From: Zoogloea sp041914405
Lineage (GTDB): Bacteria; Pseudomonadota; Gammaproteobacteria; Burkholderiales; Rhodocyclaceae
Direction of reading: 5' to 3'
Assembly (NCBI RefSeq): GCF_041914405.1
Contig: NZ_JAYSDK010000005.1
Location: 1-64,000 of the forward strand
Length of the DNA stretch: 64,000 bases
Shown here piece by piece: positions 1 to 8,217 of the stretch. Made by a program: the position numbers and the translations under genes. Numbering within the stretch: the stretch's first letter is position 1; each line of letters begins with the position of its first letter. Under the pieces are notes generated by a model. It was not told where the DNA came from. It made no database searches and saw only the letters and a program-made list of their open reading frames with translations.

Positions 1-55
1 GGACGATGAAACCGTGGCGGTACGGGAGAAGTCGGTGTTCCTGATACCGCAGTAG
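1..55 (+). CDS. ccoG: C-terminal end of CcoG-like cytochrome oxidase accessory protein (partial)
   Basis: Only the last 17 codons and a TAG stop at 53-55 are inside the window, reading from base 2 as DDETVAVREKSVFLIPQ. The fragment is too short to identify by itself. The call rests on the next gene, 12 bases downstream, which is a FixH/CcoH-family protein; in proteobacteria ccoG and ccoH are normally adjacent in the cbb3 oxidase assembly cluster. CcoG is a membrane ferredoxin-like protein involved in copper handling for cbb3 oxidase. The upstream contig is needed to confirm. Confidence 0.5.
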   Translation, partial: DDETVAVREKSVFLIPQ

Positions 56-67
56 AGAAACGCACAG

Positions 68-604
68 ATGAATCAAAGAACGATGGCTCCGAACCAGCTT
101 TCCTCCACGCCCTGGTACAAGGAGCGCTGGACCTGGTTGCTGATGCTGATGCCGGTGACGGCCATCATTGGTGGCAGCATCACCATGTGGCTGGCCGTGA
201 CGTCCTTCGACGGCATGGTTGCCGACGATTATTACAAGCAGGGGCTGGCGATCAACCAGACCCTTGCCCGCGCGACAGCTGCTGCCAGCCAGGGGTTGAA
301 AGCCGAGGTCCGTTTCACGGCAGATGGCCTGTCTGTGACGCTGCAGGCGAAGTCGGGCGTGGAATTGCCGGCCCGTTTGCTGGTTACTCTGGCCCACCCG
401 ACCCGTGGTGGCCTGGATCAGCAGATCGTCCTGGAGCGCAGCGCCGGCGGCTACCAAGGGCGCATCCAGAGCGAGCTGGTGAGTGCCCACTGGAAGGTGT
501 TAATAGAAGATGAGTCCCGCAGCTGGAGGCTGTCAGGGGCCGCATTCCTCCCCACAGAGACGGAGATCCGGATCGATTCAGCGGATCTGAAACCTGTTGA
601 TTGA
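68..604 (+). CDS. ccoH: FixH/CcoH family cbb3 oxidase assembly protein
   Basis: 178 residues. A single membrane helix lies near residues 22-46 (WTWLLMLMPVTAIIGGSITM), followed by the FixH signature of an aromatic/acidic patch and DDYYKQGLAINQ at about residues 53-64, then a beta-rich periplasmic domain. FixH/CcoH proteins are needed for assembly or stability of the high-affinity cbb3 cytochrome oxidase in the inner membrane. The gene starts 12 bases after the upstream stop with a purine-rich AGAGAAA ahead of the ATG, so it probably belongs to the ccoNOP-ccoG operon. An internal ATG 15 bases later is possible but unneeded. Confidence 0.88.
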   Translation: MNQRTMAPNQLSSTPWYKERWTWLLMLMPVTAIIGGSITMWLAVTSFDGMVADDYYKQGLAINQTLARATAAASQGLKAEVRFTADGLSVTLQAKSGVELPARLLVTLAHPTRGGLDQQIVLERSAGGYQGRIQSELVSAHWKVLIEDESRSWRLSGAAFLPTETEIRIDSADLKPVD

Positions 605-617
605 CATGGAGGAAGTC

Positions 618-758
618 ATGGCCTGGAAGGAATTGTTCGGTAGCGACATCGGCCTGCTGAGCTTGTTCACGATTGGGTTCGTCATTGTGATGGCTGGGTA
701 TCTGTATCGTTTTGCCAAGCGGCACATTGCGGAAGACGAACGACATTCTCATTCCTAG
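618..758 (+). CDS. DUF3149 small membrane protein
   Basis: A 46-residue ORF with a clear GGAGG eight bases before the ATG. The protein begins MAWKELFGSDIGLLSLFTIG and has one hydrophobic helix (about residues 12-32) followed by a charged, His-rich tail. This matches the DUF3149 family, short single-pass proteins of unknown function found beside respiratory genes in betaproteobacteria. It sits 13 bases downstream of the fixH-like gene and directly before a strong terminator, so it is probably the last gene of the ccoGH transcript. The role is unknown; a cbb3-oxidase link is inferred from position. Confidence 0.8.
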   Translation: MAWKELFGSDIGLLSLFTIGFVIVMAGYLYRFAKRHIAEDERHSHS

Positions 759-767
759 CTGACTGAC

Positions 768-794
768 GCGGGCCCTTTGGGGCCCGCATTTATT
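768..794 (+). terminator. Rho-independent terminator after the ccoGH/DUF3149 genes
   Basis: GCGGGCCC (768-775) pairs perfectly with GGGCCCGC (780-787) across a four-base loop, followed by ATTTATTT. It lies 9 bases after the DUF3149 stop. Confidence 0.85.
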
Positions 795-808
795 TGGGGA
801 GCTTGAGC

Positions 809-1051
809 ATGCTGAAACTGATCCAGGTTCTATGGCCTTCGTTCTTGGTGGCGGGCGTGGCCGAGATCATCTTTTTCACCGTCGTTAATCCACAGGAGCT
901 ATACCTGTTAGGCGAGCCGGTGCACTTTTCCCCGACAGCAACGTATTCGATCGGATTCTTCGGTTTCTGGCTTGTTTGTGCCGCTTCCAGTCTCACCACC
1001 CTGTTTTTCCAGCAGACGGCGGCCGAGATCAACAGCACTGAGACGGATTGA
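809..1051 (+). CDS. Small two-helix membrane protein, function unknown
   Basis: 80 residues starting MLKLIQVLWPSFLVAGVAEI; the ATG at 809 is preceded by GGGGAGCTTGAGC, a reasonable ribosome-binding site. A TTG 15 bases upstream would add five residues and overlaps the preceding terminator tail, so it was not chosen. Two hydrophobic stretches (about residues 8-28 and 48-68) predict a helical hairpin in the inner membrane, joined by a short loop with NPQELYLLGEP. It is closed by its own strong terminator and so may be monocistronic. Similar small proteins occur beside cbb3 oxidase genes, but I know no function. Confidence 0.75.
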   Translation: MLKLIQVLWPSFLVAGVAEIIFFTVVNPQELYLLGEPVHFSPTATYSIGFFGFWLVCAASSLTTLFFQQTAAEINSTETD

Positions 1052-1090
1052 TTCGGGATTTTCCCCGGGGCAGGGGGCGCCGACCCAAGT

Positions 1091-1129
1091 AAAAAAAGAG
1101 GCTGCGCAGTTTTGCGGGGCCTCTTTTTT
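1091..1129. terminator. Bidirectional Rho-independent terminator
   Basis: AAAAAAGAGGC (1092-1102) pairs perfectly with GCCTCTTTTTT (1119-1129), with an inner CGCA/TGCG stem. A-tract and T-tract on opposite sides let it work in both directions. It serves the 809-1051 gene on the plus strand and the convergent universal stress protein gene, which ends at 1162, on the minus strand. Confidence 0.9.
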
Positions 1130-1161
1130 GTTGGTGCAAAACTTCGCGTGGCGCCGGGATT

Positions 1162-1605
1162 TCAGCGATAGACCAGCACCGGGATCTTGCTGTGGGTCAG
1201 TACCTTCTGGGTCTCGCTGCCCAGTAGCAAGCCGCTCAGGCCGCGCCGGCCGTGGGACGCCATGAAGATCAGGTCGCAGGCGTTGCGCTCGGCTGCCTCG
1301 ATGATTGCCTCGTAGGGAACCTCGCTGACGAGGGTATCCCCGCTTGATTCAACGCCGGCGGCTTCCGCACTGGAGCGGGCGCGGGACAGGATCGCCTCCG
1401 CTTCCGCAGCGGCAGCACGACTGAACTGTTCGGGGGTGGTCGGGTCTATCAGGGCGCCTTCGCCATAGATGGGCATCGGAAAGTCCGGCTGGGCATAGAA
1501 GAAGGTGATACGGGCACCAGCTTCCTTGGCGAAGCTCACGGCCCTGACCACGGTGGAGTCGGAGAGTTCGGAGCCATCGGTTGGTACCAAAATGTTCTTG
1601 AACAT
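1162..1605 (-). CDS. Universal stress protein, UspA family
   Basis: 147 residues beginning MFKNILVPTDGSELSD, the standard UspA N-terminus. The ATP-binding loop appears near the C-terminus as ASHGRRGLSGLLLGSETQKV, fitting the G-2x-G-9x-G-S pattern, so this is probably an ATP-binding Usp. A longer reading frame exists upstream (to 1680), but it adds 25 residues outside the family and runs through the promoter, so the ATG at 1605 was chosen. Upstream on the minus strand are a TATAAT -10 and an FNR/ANR-type palindrome at class II spacing, which suggests induction at low oxygen. Single-domain Usps of this kind support survival under stress or anaerobiosis. Confidence 0.93.
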   Translation of the reverse strand: MFKNILVPTDGSELSDSTVVRAVSFAKEAGARITFFYAQPDFPMPIYGEGALIDPTTPEQFSRAAAAEAEAILSRARSSAEAAGVESSGDTLVSEVPYEAIIEAAERNACDLIFMASHGRRGLSGLLLGSETQKVLTHSKIPVLVYR

Positions 1606-1636
1606 GGTGTCGATCCTGTCGGGAACTGGGTGTCCC

Positions 1637-1642
1637 ATTATA
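1637..1642 (-). promoter_or_regulatory. -10 element (TATAAT) of the universal stress protein gene
   Basis: A perfect TATAAT on the minus strand, placing transcription start near 1630, about 25 bases before the ATG at 1605. No good -35 hexamer is present at 16-18 bases upstream, as expected when FNR bound around -42 replaces it. Confidence 0.6.
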
Positions 1643-1666
1643 AAACGCAGTCTGATCGGGGGCGGC

Positions 1667-1680
1667 TTGACGAATATCAA
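1667..1680 (-). promoter_or_regulatory. FNR/ANR-type binding site
   Basis: On the minus strand TTGATATTCGTCAA, matching the FNR consensus TTGAT-N4-ATCAA at 9 of 10 positions. Its centre is about 42-43 bases upstream of the start inferred from the TATAAT at 1637-1642, the class II activator position. The palindrome could also influence the divergent phaC gene, whose ATG is about 108 bases away. Confidence 0.6.
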
Positions 1681-1787
1681 CGGTCCCGTTCCCTCGCAGG
1701 ATCACGATTCCTGCAAGCACAAGATTTCGCCGATCCGGTGCATGATGCCGGTGGCTAATTTATTTTGCATGAAAGGAGTCGTGAGTC

Positions 1788-3521
1788 ATGCCCCGTCGCG
1801 AACCCGCAGCACCGCTCGATCTAGCCCGCAAGTCGCTGAGACAGTTGCACGACTCGGTCGAGTCCTCGATCGATCCCCTTGGCATGGCCGCACCGCTGGT
1901 TCATGCACAACTCGCTTGGTCTGCCCATCCCCAGGAACTGGCCGAGGCGATGACCCGCGTATCGGGCAGCCTGTGGGCGCTGCAATGGCATACATGGCGC
2001 CGTCTGCTCGGCCTGCCCAGCGAGGACCCCGTTCGTCCCCACGCGGACGACAACCGCTTTTCCGATCCGGCCTGGGCCGAGTCACCTAGCTGGGATCTGC
2101 TGAAGGAGTGGTACCTGGTCATGACCCACCATGTCCAGGACATGCTCTACGACACCCCGGGGCTGTCCCAGAAGGAGCGCCGCCGGGCTGCGTTCTGGTG
2201 GCGGAAATGGCTCAACGCGGTGGCGCCCTCGAACTTCTTCTGGATGAACCCGGTGGCAATGCGGCTGGCCGTGGAAACCAGGGGTGAGAGCGTCATGCGC
2301 GGATTCCGGAACTTCCTCGACGATCTAGAGGCTGGCAACATCCGGATGACCGATCCCGGCGATTTCACTGTTGGCCAGAACCTGGCCACTACGCCAGGCA
2401 AGGTTGTCTTCCGCAACCGTCTGTTGGAAGTCCTGCATTACACGCCGACCAAGCCACAGGTGTACCGGACGCCCATCGTGATCGTTACGCCGTGGATCAA
2501 CAAGTTCTACATCCTGGACCTGAACCCCAAGAAAAGCATGATCCGCTACCTGCTGGATCAGGGCTTCGATGTCTTCATCACCAGCTGGAAGAACCCTGGG
2601 TCGGAAATGCGGGATGTCACTTTCGACGACTATCTGGTCGAAGGGGTGCAGGCCCTCGTCGATACCGCCCGCGGCATGACCGGTTCGCCGAAGGTGCATG
2701 CGGTCGGCTACTGTATCGGTGGGACGGCCTTGAGCACCTACATGGCCTGGGCAAACCGCCATTTCGCTGCCGAGGACGTGCCTGTGTCCCACTGGACGCT
2801 GTTCACGACCCTGGTCGATTTCCACAAGCCGGGCGATATCGAAGTCTTTGTGGACGAAGGCAGCATCCGCTTCATCACGCAGAACATGGAGCGCAAGGGC
2901 TACCTGGATGGCGCGGAGATGGCCTCCGCGTTCCGCTTGCTCCGCTCGAACAGCCTGATCTGGCACTACGTCGTGCATGGTTGGCTGTATGGGGAAACGC
3001 CGCCGCCGTTCGACGTGCTGTACTGGAACATGGACACCACACGCATGCCCTACGCGATGCACGCCTGGTATCTGCGCGAGCTGTACCTGCACAACCGCCT
3101 GATCGACAAGGACAGCCTCACTGTCGCGGGCGAACCCATCGACCTCGGCGCCATCACCCAGCCCGTCTATGCGGTGTCGGCCGAGGACGACCATATCGCT
3201 CCGTGGAAGCAGACCTTCCGCACCATGAACTACGTCGGGGGCACGAAACGTTTCGTGCTGTCCAGCTCCGGGCACATCCTCGGCATCGTCAATCCACCGG
3301 TCAAGCCGCCCAAGCGCAAGTTCTGGGTCGGGCAGGCCCGTCGCAGCGACACCGCGGAAGGCTGGTACGAAGGGGCCAAGGAGAATGCCGGCAGCTGGTG
3401 GGAAGACTGGATGGCCTGGCTCAAGCCCCAGTGCGGGGAATTGGTCGATGCGCCGCCGGTGGAGACCAAGGCCTATCCGGCGCTGGCCGATGCTCCCGGC
3501 ACCTATGTGCTGGAGCACTGA
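1788..3521 (+). CDS. phaC: Class I poly(3-hydroxyalkanoate) synthase
   Basis: 577 residues, the usual length for PhaC. It polymerises (R)-3-hydroxyacyl-CoA into PHA at the granule surface. The lipase-like box carries cysteine in place of serine, GYCIGG at residues 307-312 with Cys309 as nucleophile; the other triad residues are Asp468 (SAEDDHIAPW) and His496 (SSGHILGIVNPP), spaced as in known synthases. The N-terminal PhaC domain is present from about residue 90. The start has a good AAGGAGT site nine bases upstream. No phaA, phaB or phasin gene adjoins it, so precursor supply must be encoded elsewhere. Its last 19 bases overlap the 3' end of the convergent glycosylase gene. Confidence 0.95.
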   Translation: MPRREPAAPLDLARKSLRQLHDSVESSIDPLGMAAPLVHAQLAWSAHPQELAEAMTRVSGSLWALQWHTWRRLLGLPSEDPVRPHADDNRFSDPAWAESPSWDLLKEWYLVMTHHVQDMLYDTPGLSQKERRRAAFWWRKWLNAVAPSNFFWMNPVAMRLAVETRGESVMRGFRNFLDDLEAGNIRMTDPGDFTVGQNLATTPGKVVFRNRLLEVLHYTPTKPQVYRTPIVIVTPWINKFYILDLNPKKSMIRYLLDQGFDVFITSWKNPGSEMRDVTFDDYLVEGVQALVDTARGMTGSPKVHAVGYCIGGTALSTYMAWANRHFAAEDVPVSHWTLFTTLVDFHKPGDIEVFVDEGSIRFITQNMERKGYLDGAEMASAFRLLRSNSLIWHYVVHGWLYGETPPPFDVLYWNMDTTRMPYAMHAWYLRELYLHNRLIDKDSLTVAGEPIDLGAITQPVYAVSAEDDHIAPWKQTFRTMNYVGGTKRFVLSSSGHILGIVNPPVKPPKRKFWVGQARRSDTAEGWYEGAKENAGSWWEDWMAWLKPQCGELVDAPPVETKAYPALADAPGTYVLEH

Positions 3522-4030
3522 GCCGGAGAGGCGTCTGACAGTATGCTTCGCCAGGCATCCAGGCGCCTGGCGAAGCTGATTGCGGCGTTGGCGGGGCTGG
3601 TGGACGGCAGGCGCTGGTAGGCCAGTGGGCGCGGCGCCAGCGATTTCAACACGTGGCGCCGGAAACTCGTCTCCGCCATCGCCCCATTGAAGAAGATCCG
3701 TGTAATGTGCGGGTGGGCTGCCAGAAAACCCGCGAAGTCGTTCGGTACGATAGTGCTGGCATCGATCCGGGTATCGAGACTGCCTTCCCGCTCACAGCAC
3801 TGCAGGACATCCCACAGCGCGAAGCCGGCGGTCTCCAGGCAGCGCAGGCGCTCGGCATAGGGCAGGGTGGGATGGGCGCCGATCAGTTCTCCGAGGATGG
3901 GCCAGAACAGATTGCGCGGGTGGGCGTAGTATTGGCTGGCGCGCAGCGAGGCATCGCCCGGCATGCTGCCGAGGATCAGGGTGCGCGCCGAAGGCGCGGC
4001 AATCGGTGGAAAACTGTAAATCAGGGCCAT
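3503..4030 (-). CDS. Hypoxanthine/uracil-DNA glycosylase (UDG superfamily)
   Basis: 175 residues. Near the N-terminus LILGSMPGDASLRASQYYAH followed by PRNLFWPIL is the motif-1 region of the family 6 (hypoxanthine-DNA glycosylase) branch of the UDG superfamily, in which an asparagine shortly after the GSMPG loop aids catalysis. The later FNGAMAETSF and STSPANAA segments match the substrate-recognition and second DNA-binding motifs. The enzyme should remove deaminated bases such as hypoxanthine from DNA in the cytoplasm. It is transcribed toward phaC and the two stops cross by 19 bases; no terminator was seen between them. The narrower substrate call (hypoxanthine versus uracil) is by family resemblance. 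Confidence 0.82.
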   Translation of the reverse strand: MALIYSFPPIAAPSARTLILGSMPGDASLRASQYYAHPRNLFWPILGELIGAHPTLPYAERLRCLETAGFALWDVLQCCEREGSLDTRIDASTIVPNDFAGFLAAHPHITRIFFNGAMAETSFRRHVLKSLAPRPLAYQRLPSTSPANAAISFARRLDAWRSILSDASPAQCSST

Positions 4031-4117
4031 GGTATTTCAGGCGACGCTTGCGGTGACACGCAACAGGTGCTGGAATGTTCGCCGAACAGACGTGGGTGAA
4101 AAGGCGGGTTGTCAGAA

Positions 4118-5293
4118 ATGGTTCCAGAGTTTGCTATGAAACAGCGTGCCCATGTGCTGGTGGTGGACGACCAGGCTGACAATCTGCTGATTCTCGAGGA
4201 TGTGCTGGCCGAGCATTATGAGGTCCACCCGGCCATGAGTGGCAGCGAAGCACTTGGCTTCCTGGAGGCAGGAGGGCGTGCCGACCTGATCCTGCTTGAT
4301 GTGATGATGCCCGGCCTCGACGGTTTCGAGGTGTGCCGCCGGCTCAAGTCGTCAGAGACCACGCGCGGTATCCCGGTCATGTTCCTGACCGGCCTGGATC
4401 GTCCGGAAGACGAGGAGCAGGGCTTCTCCCTTGGCGCCGAGGACTTCATCCACAAGCCGATTTCTCCACCCGTCGTGCTGGCCCGGGTCCGCACCCACCT
4501 GGCCCTGTCCCGGGCCACCAAGGCACTGCAGCGCCGCAATGCGGATCTGGAGCTGCTGGTAGCGGAGCGCACCGCGGAAATCAGCGAACAGAGCCGGCGC
4601 CTGGTGGCTAGCAAGCAGGAAGTGATCGCTGCCCAGGCGGCCACTATCACCGCATTCTGTGCCCTTGCCGAAGCCCGGGACAACGAGACCGGTAACCATA
4701 TCCGCCGCACCCAGCACTACGTCCGCATCCTCGCCGAGCAGTTGCAGACGCATCCCCGCTTCAGCGACAAGCTGGATGAGGAGGTGATCCAGCTGTTGTT
4801 CAAGTCGGCACCGCTGCACGATGTGGGCAAGGTGGCGACGCCCGACGCCATCCTGCTGAAGCGGGGCAAGCTGACCACCGACGAGTGGGTGATCATGAAG
4901 CAGCACTGCGAATACGGGCGCAACGCGATTCTGCAAGCTGAGCGGGCACTGGGGGGGGCGGCCGATGCATCCTTCCTGAGTTACGCCGCCGAGATCGCCT
5001 ACGGACATCACGAACGCTGGGACGGCAGCGGCTATCCGCAGGGCCTCGCCGGCGACGCGATCCCGGTGTCGGCGCGCCTGATGGCGGTTGCCGACGTATA
5101 CGACGCGTTGATTTCCCGGCGCGTATACAAACCCCCCTTTCCCCACGAGAAGGCTATCGAAATGATGGCGCTCGAACGGGGCAAGCACTTCGACCCGGAC
5201 ATCGTCGATGTGCTCCTGCGGGTGGACGGCGAGTTTGCTGCCATCGCCCGCAATTTCAGTGACGAGACGGAAGAGGACGGCCTGGCGCCGTGA
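4118..5293 (+). CDS. Response regulator with HD-GYP c-di-GMP phosphodiesterase domain
   Basis: 391 residues from the ATG at 4118 (AAGGCGGG about 10 bases upstream); a TTG at 4109 would add three residues. Residues 10-125 form a receiver domain with acidic pair Asp17/Asp18, phosphoacceptor Asp61 (LILLDVMMPG) and Lys113. A short coiled coil follows (about 133-175), then an HD-GYP domain with catalytic His234-Asp235 (LHDVGK), HHERWDG and GYP at 305-307. It should hydrolyse cyclic di-GMP when phosphorylated, as in RpfG-type proteins. No cognate kinase gene is adjacent. The downstream MFS gene is convergent. Confidence 0.93.
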   Translation: MVPEFAMKQRAHVLVVDDQADNLLILEDVLAEHYEVHPAMSGSEALGFLEAGGRADLILLDVMMPGLDGFEVCRRLKSSETTRGIPVMFLTGLDRPEDEEQGFSLGAEDFIHKPISPPVVLARVRTHLALSRATKALQRRNADLELLVAERTAEISEQSRRLVASKQEVIAAQAATITAFCALAEARDNETGNHIRRTQHYVRILAEQLQTHPRFSDKLDEEVIQLLFKSAPLHDVGKVATPDAILLKRGKLTTDEWVIMKQHCEYGRNAILQAERALGGAADASFLSYAAEIAYGHHERWDGSGYPQGLAGDAIPVSARLMAVADVYDALISRRVYKPPFPHEKAIEMMALERGKHFDPDIVDVLLRVDGEFAAIARNFSDETEEDGLAP

Positions 5294-5299
5294 GGGCGC

Positions 5300-6520
5300 T
5301 CAGCGTCGCTCGACACCCAGCGCGGTGAACACGGCTGCCGCCTGCAGAATGGCGATGCCGACCAGCACAGCGCCGAAATTGCCCTTGTCCATGAAGCCAC
5401 CGAAGAGCAGCGGGGCGAGTGCCAGGCCTGTGTCCAGGCCAGAGTAAACAAAACCGTACACCCGCCCGAAGGCCGCCTGGCCGAAACGTGCCGTGGCTGC
5501 GCTGCGTACCAGCAAGTCCCGCGATGGTCCGGCCAGTCCCGTCAGGAAACCGATCGCCATCATCAGCGGCACGACCATGCCGATGGAGGGCCAGCCGCTG
5601 GCGAGCAGTACCGCGGCCAGTGCGGCGGCGCACAGCGCCCCGGCGATGATCCGCCCCTGACTGGCGTGGCGGGTCAGAAAACCGCCGGCCAGCACGCCCG
5701 CTGCGCCCGCCAGCAGATAGGCCGACAGGGTTCCGGCCGCTTGGCCGAGCGGCATCCCGTACATGCCCTGCATCAAGGGCGTGGCGAAGTTCTGGATCGC
5801 GCCGAAGGCCGTCGTGAGCAGCAGGAAGAAGGCGAAGCACAGCCACACGGGGCCGACTTTCAGAATCTCCAGCGTCGTCACCTTGCCGCCGGCGGTGTGT
5901 GTGACTGGCGTGCTGTCCGCGAAATGGCGTCGCCCGATGAGGAGCAGGGCGAGGGCCGGAATGGCCAGCAGGCCGGCGCCCAGCCCGGCGGCCCGCCAGC
6001 CGGCGATCGACGCGATGCCGGTCAGGAAGACCGGCGCCAGGGCCCAGCCCAGGTTGCCGGACAGGCCGTGCATGGAGAAGGCGTGGCCGAGGCGCGGTGG
6101 CGACACATTGCGGTTGAGGATGGTGAAATCGCAGGGGTGGAAGACACTGTTGCCCAGGCCGGCGATGGCCGCCACCGCGATCAGGTCGCCGAGGCCGCGG
6201 GCCTGGGACAGCCCGAGTCCGGCCAGGATGAAGCACGCGACGCCGGTGCACAGCACCCGCAGCGGGCCGAAGCGATCGACGGCGAGGCCGGCCAGGGCCT
6301 GGCCAATGCCGGAGATGACGAAAAAGACCGTCATCGTGCTGCCGATGCCTACGAAATCCAGGCCGAACTCCGGCATCAGCCACGGGAACAGCGGCGGCAG
6401 CAGGAGGTGGAAGAAGTGTGAAACGCCATGGGCGAAGCTGACCAGCGCGATGATCCGGATGTCCTGCCGGGGGGCGAGGTGGGGGGAGGCGATTGTCGTT
6501 GTGGTGTTCATGGGGGGCAT
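5300..6520 (-). CDS. MFS transporter, fosmidomycin-resistance (Fsr)-like
   Basis: 406 residues, mostly hydrophobic, with the twelve-helix pattern of the major facilitator superfamily. The N-terminal signature AHGVSHFFHLLLPPLFPWL and the loop DRFGPLRVL resemble the fosmidomycin-resistance/Fsr-like branch, but the substrate cannot be read from sequence. The ATG at 6520 overlaps the TAA of the upstream ubiB-like gene by one base (TAATG), which suggests translational coupling; a second ATG nine bases later has no better ribosome-binding site. It is convergent with the HD-GYP regulator, 6 bases apart. Confidence 0.85.
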   Translation of the reverse strand: MPPMNTTTTIASPHLAPRQDIRIIALVSFAHGVSHFFHLLLPPLFPWLMPEFGLDFVGIGSTMTVFFVISGIGQALAGLAVDRFGPLRVLCTGVACFILAGLGLSQARGLGDLIAVAAIAGLGNSVFHPCDFTILNRNVSPPRLGHAFSMHGLSGNLGWALAPVFLTGIASIAGWRAAGLGAGLLAIPALALLLIGRRHFADSTPVTHTAGGKVTTLEILKVGPVWLCFAFFLLLTTAFGAIQNFATPLMQGMYGMPLGQAAGTLSAYLLAGAAGVLAGGFLTRHASQGRIIAGALCAAALAAVLLASGWPSIGMVVPLMMAIGFLTGLAGPSRDLLVRSAATARFGQAAFGRVYGFVYSGLDTGLALAPLLFGGFMDKGNFGAVLVGIAILQAAAVFTALGVERR

Positions 6521-8217
6521 TACCGGTCTGAGCCGCCGCTGCGCCAGATGGACACCAGCAGCCAGAGTCCGCCGATCAGGGCAGAAATGAAACCGAGCAG
6601 GCCGAAGGATGGCAGGCCGGGCAGGGAGGGGGCTTTGTCCACGGTCATGACGATGGCCGAGCCGACGATCAGCGCGGCGATCACGACCGCGAGCGCCAGC
6701 CGGCTGGCCGCCCGGTCGATCTGGCCACCGAAGCGTTGCAGCGGTAGCACTTCGACCTGGACCTGCAGCTTGCCGCGGCGGGCGGCGTGCAGGAACTGGC
6801 GCAGGTCCCGTGGCAGGCCAGCCAGTAGATCCACCGCATCCGCCACGGCGCGCCAGCCACGCCGGGCAAAGGCCGCCGGCGCGGCATGGGCCAGCAGCAC
6901 GCGGCGCAGGAACGGGCTGGCCTCGGCGGCGATGTCGAAATCCGGATCGAGCTGCCGGCCCATGCCTTCGAGGGTGATGAAGGCCTTGATCATCAGGGCC
7001 AGATCGGCGGGCAGGGACAGGCCGTGCTCGCGCAGGATGGTGAGCAGGTCCGACAGCATCGCGCCGATGTCGAGCTGCTGCAGCGGTACGCCGTGGTACA
7101 GGTCTACGAAGGTGTCGATCTCGGCACGCAGCGTTGCGAGGCTGGCGTCCGGATCACGCTGATCGTCGTCGCTCCAGTCGAGCAGCACGTCGGCGACGAG
7201 GGCATTGTCCCGGCTGACCAGCCCGTGCAGCAGGCGCGCGACCTGACTGCGGCGTTCCTCGCTGAGGCGTCCGACCATGCCGAAGTCGATGAAGGCGATG
7301 CGGTTGCCGGTCAGGTAGAAGACGTTGCCGGGATGCGGATCGGCATGGAAGAAGCCGTCTTCCAGCAGCATCTTGAGCACTGCCTCGGCGCCGCGGCGGG
7401 CCAGCAGCCGGCGGTCAAGCCCGGCCGCATCGGCAGCTGCCAGGTCTCGCCCGGAAATGCCTTCCACGTAGTCCTGCACGTTCAGGCGCTCGCCGCACCA
7501 TTCCCAATGCACACGGGGAATGGCGATCTCCGGGTGGTCGACGAACTGCCCGGCGATACGCTCGGCATTGCGGCACTCGGCGGCAAAGTCCAGCTCCCGG
7601 CGCAGGGACAGCGTGAACTGGCGGACGATGTCGCGGGGGCGATAGCGGCGCAGGTCGGCCGCCTCGGCTTCGATGATTTCTGCCAGGCGCTCCAGCAGGC
7701 GCAGGTCGGCCTCGATGACCGGGCGGATGCCGGGCCGGCGGATCTTGAGCACCACCATGCTGCCGTCGCCTAGGCGCGCCCGGTGGACTTGGGCTAGGGA
7801 CGCGGCGGCAAGGGGCTCAGTGTCGAGTTCGGCGAACACCGATTCCGGCGCATCGCCGAGGTCGTCGGTGAGCTGGGCGCGCAACTCGGCAAAGGGGACG
7901 GCAGGCGCCGCGTCCTGCAGCTTGCTGAATTCGGCGATCCACTCCGGTGGGAACAGATCCACCCGCGTGGCCAGGATCTGACCCAGCTTGATGAAGCTCG
8001 GTCCGAGTTCCTCGAGGGCACGGCGGACCCGTGCCGCGGGCTCCAGGCGGGCGAGCTCCTCGGGCTCGCGCCAGTGCAGGGCCTTGCCGGCACGTTCAAG
8101 CGCGTGGGCCATGCCGATTCGCCGGACGACGTCGCCGAAACCGTAGCGGATCAGGACGCTCGCGATGTCATGGATGCGCTTCAGGTCGCGCACGGCGCCA
8201 ATGGCCTGCCAAAGCAT
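6520..8217 (-). CDS. UbiB/AarF (ABC1) family atypical kinase
   Basis: 565 residues from MLWQAIGAVRDLKRIHDIAS. The ORF stays open upstream to 8337, but those 40 residues are low-complexity and outside the family. ABC1 hallmarks are present: the KxGQ motif in FIKLGQILATR, the alanine-rich loop AAASLAQVHRA replacing the usual glycine loop, FFHADPHPGNVFY and FIDFGMVGR, and two C-terminal membrane helices (last about 60 residues). UbiB proteins support ubiquinone biosynthesis as membrane-bound ATPases/kinases. No other ubi genes are nearby, so this may be a paralogue rather than the housekeeping ubiB. It probably forms an operon with the overlapping MFS gene. Confidence 0.85.
   Translation of the reverse strand: MLWQAIGAVRDLKRIHDIASVLIRYGFGDVVRRIGMAHALERAGKALHWREPEELARLEPAARVRRALEELGPSFIKLGQILATRVDLFPPEWIAEFSKLQDAAPAVPFAELRAQLTDDLGDAPESVFAELDTEPLAAASLAQVHRARLGDGSMVVLKIRRPGIRPVIEADLRLLERLAEIIEAEAADLRRYRPRDIVRQFTLSLRRELDFAAECRNAERIAGQFVDHPEIAIPRVHWEWCGERLNVQDYVEGISGRDLAAADAAGLDRRLLARRGAEAVLKMLLEDGFFHADPHPGNVFYLTGNRIAFIDFGMVGRLSEERRSQVARLLHGLVSRDNALVADVLLDWSDDDQRDPDASLATLRAEIDTFVDLYHGVPLQQLDIGAMLSDLLTILREHGLSLPADLALMIKAFITLEGMGRQLDPDFDIAAEASPFLRRVLLAHAAPAAFARRGWRAVADAVDLLAGLPRDLRQFLHAARRGKLQVQVEVLPLQRFGGQIDRAASRLALAVVIAALIVGSAIVMTVDKAPSLPGLPSFGLLGFISALIGGLWLLVSIWRSGGSDR

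Noticed and set aside
1750..1790. Sigma-54 promoter for phaC (TGGCTAATTTATTTTGCA)
   Set aside because: The GG and GC elements are two bases too far apart, and the site would overlap the ribosome-binding region.
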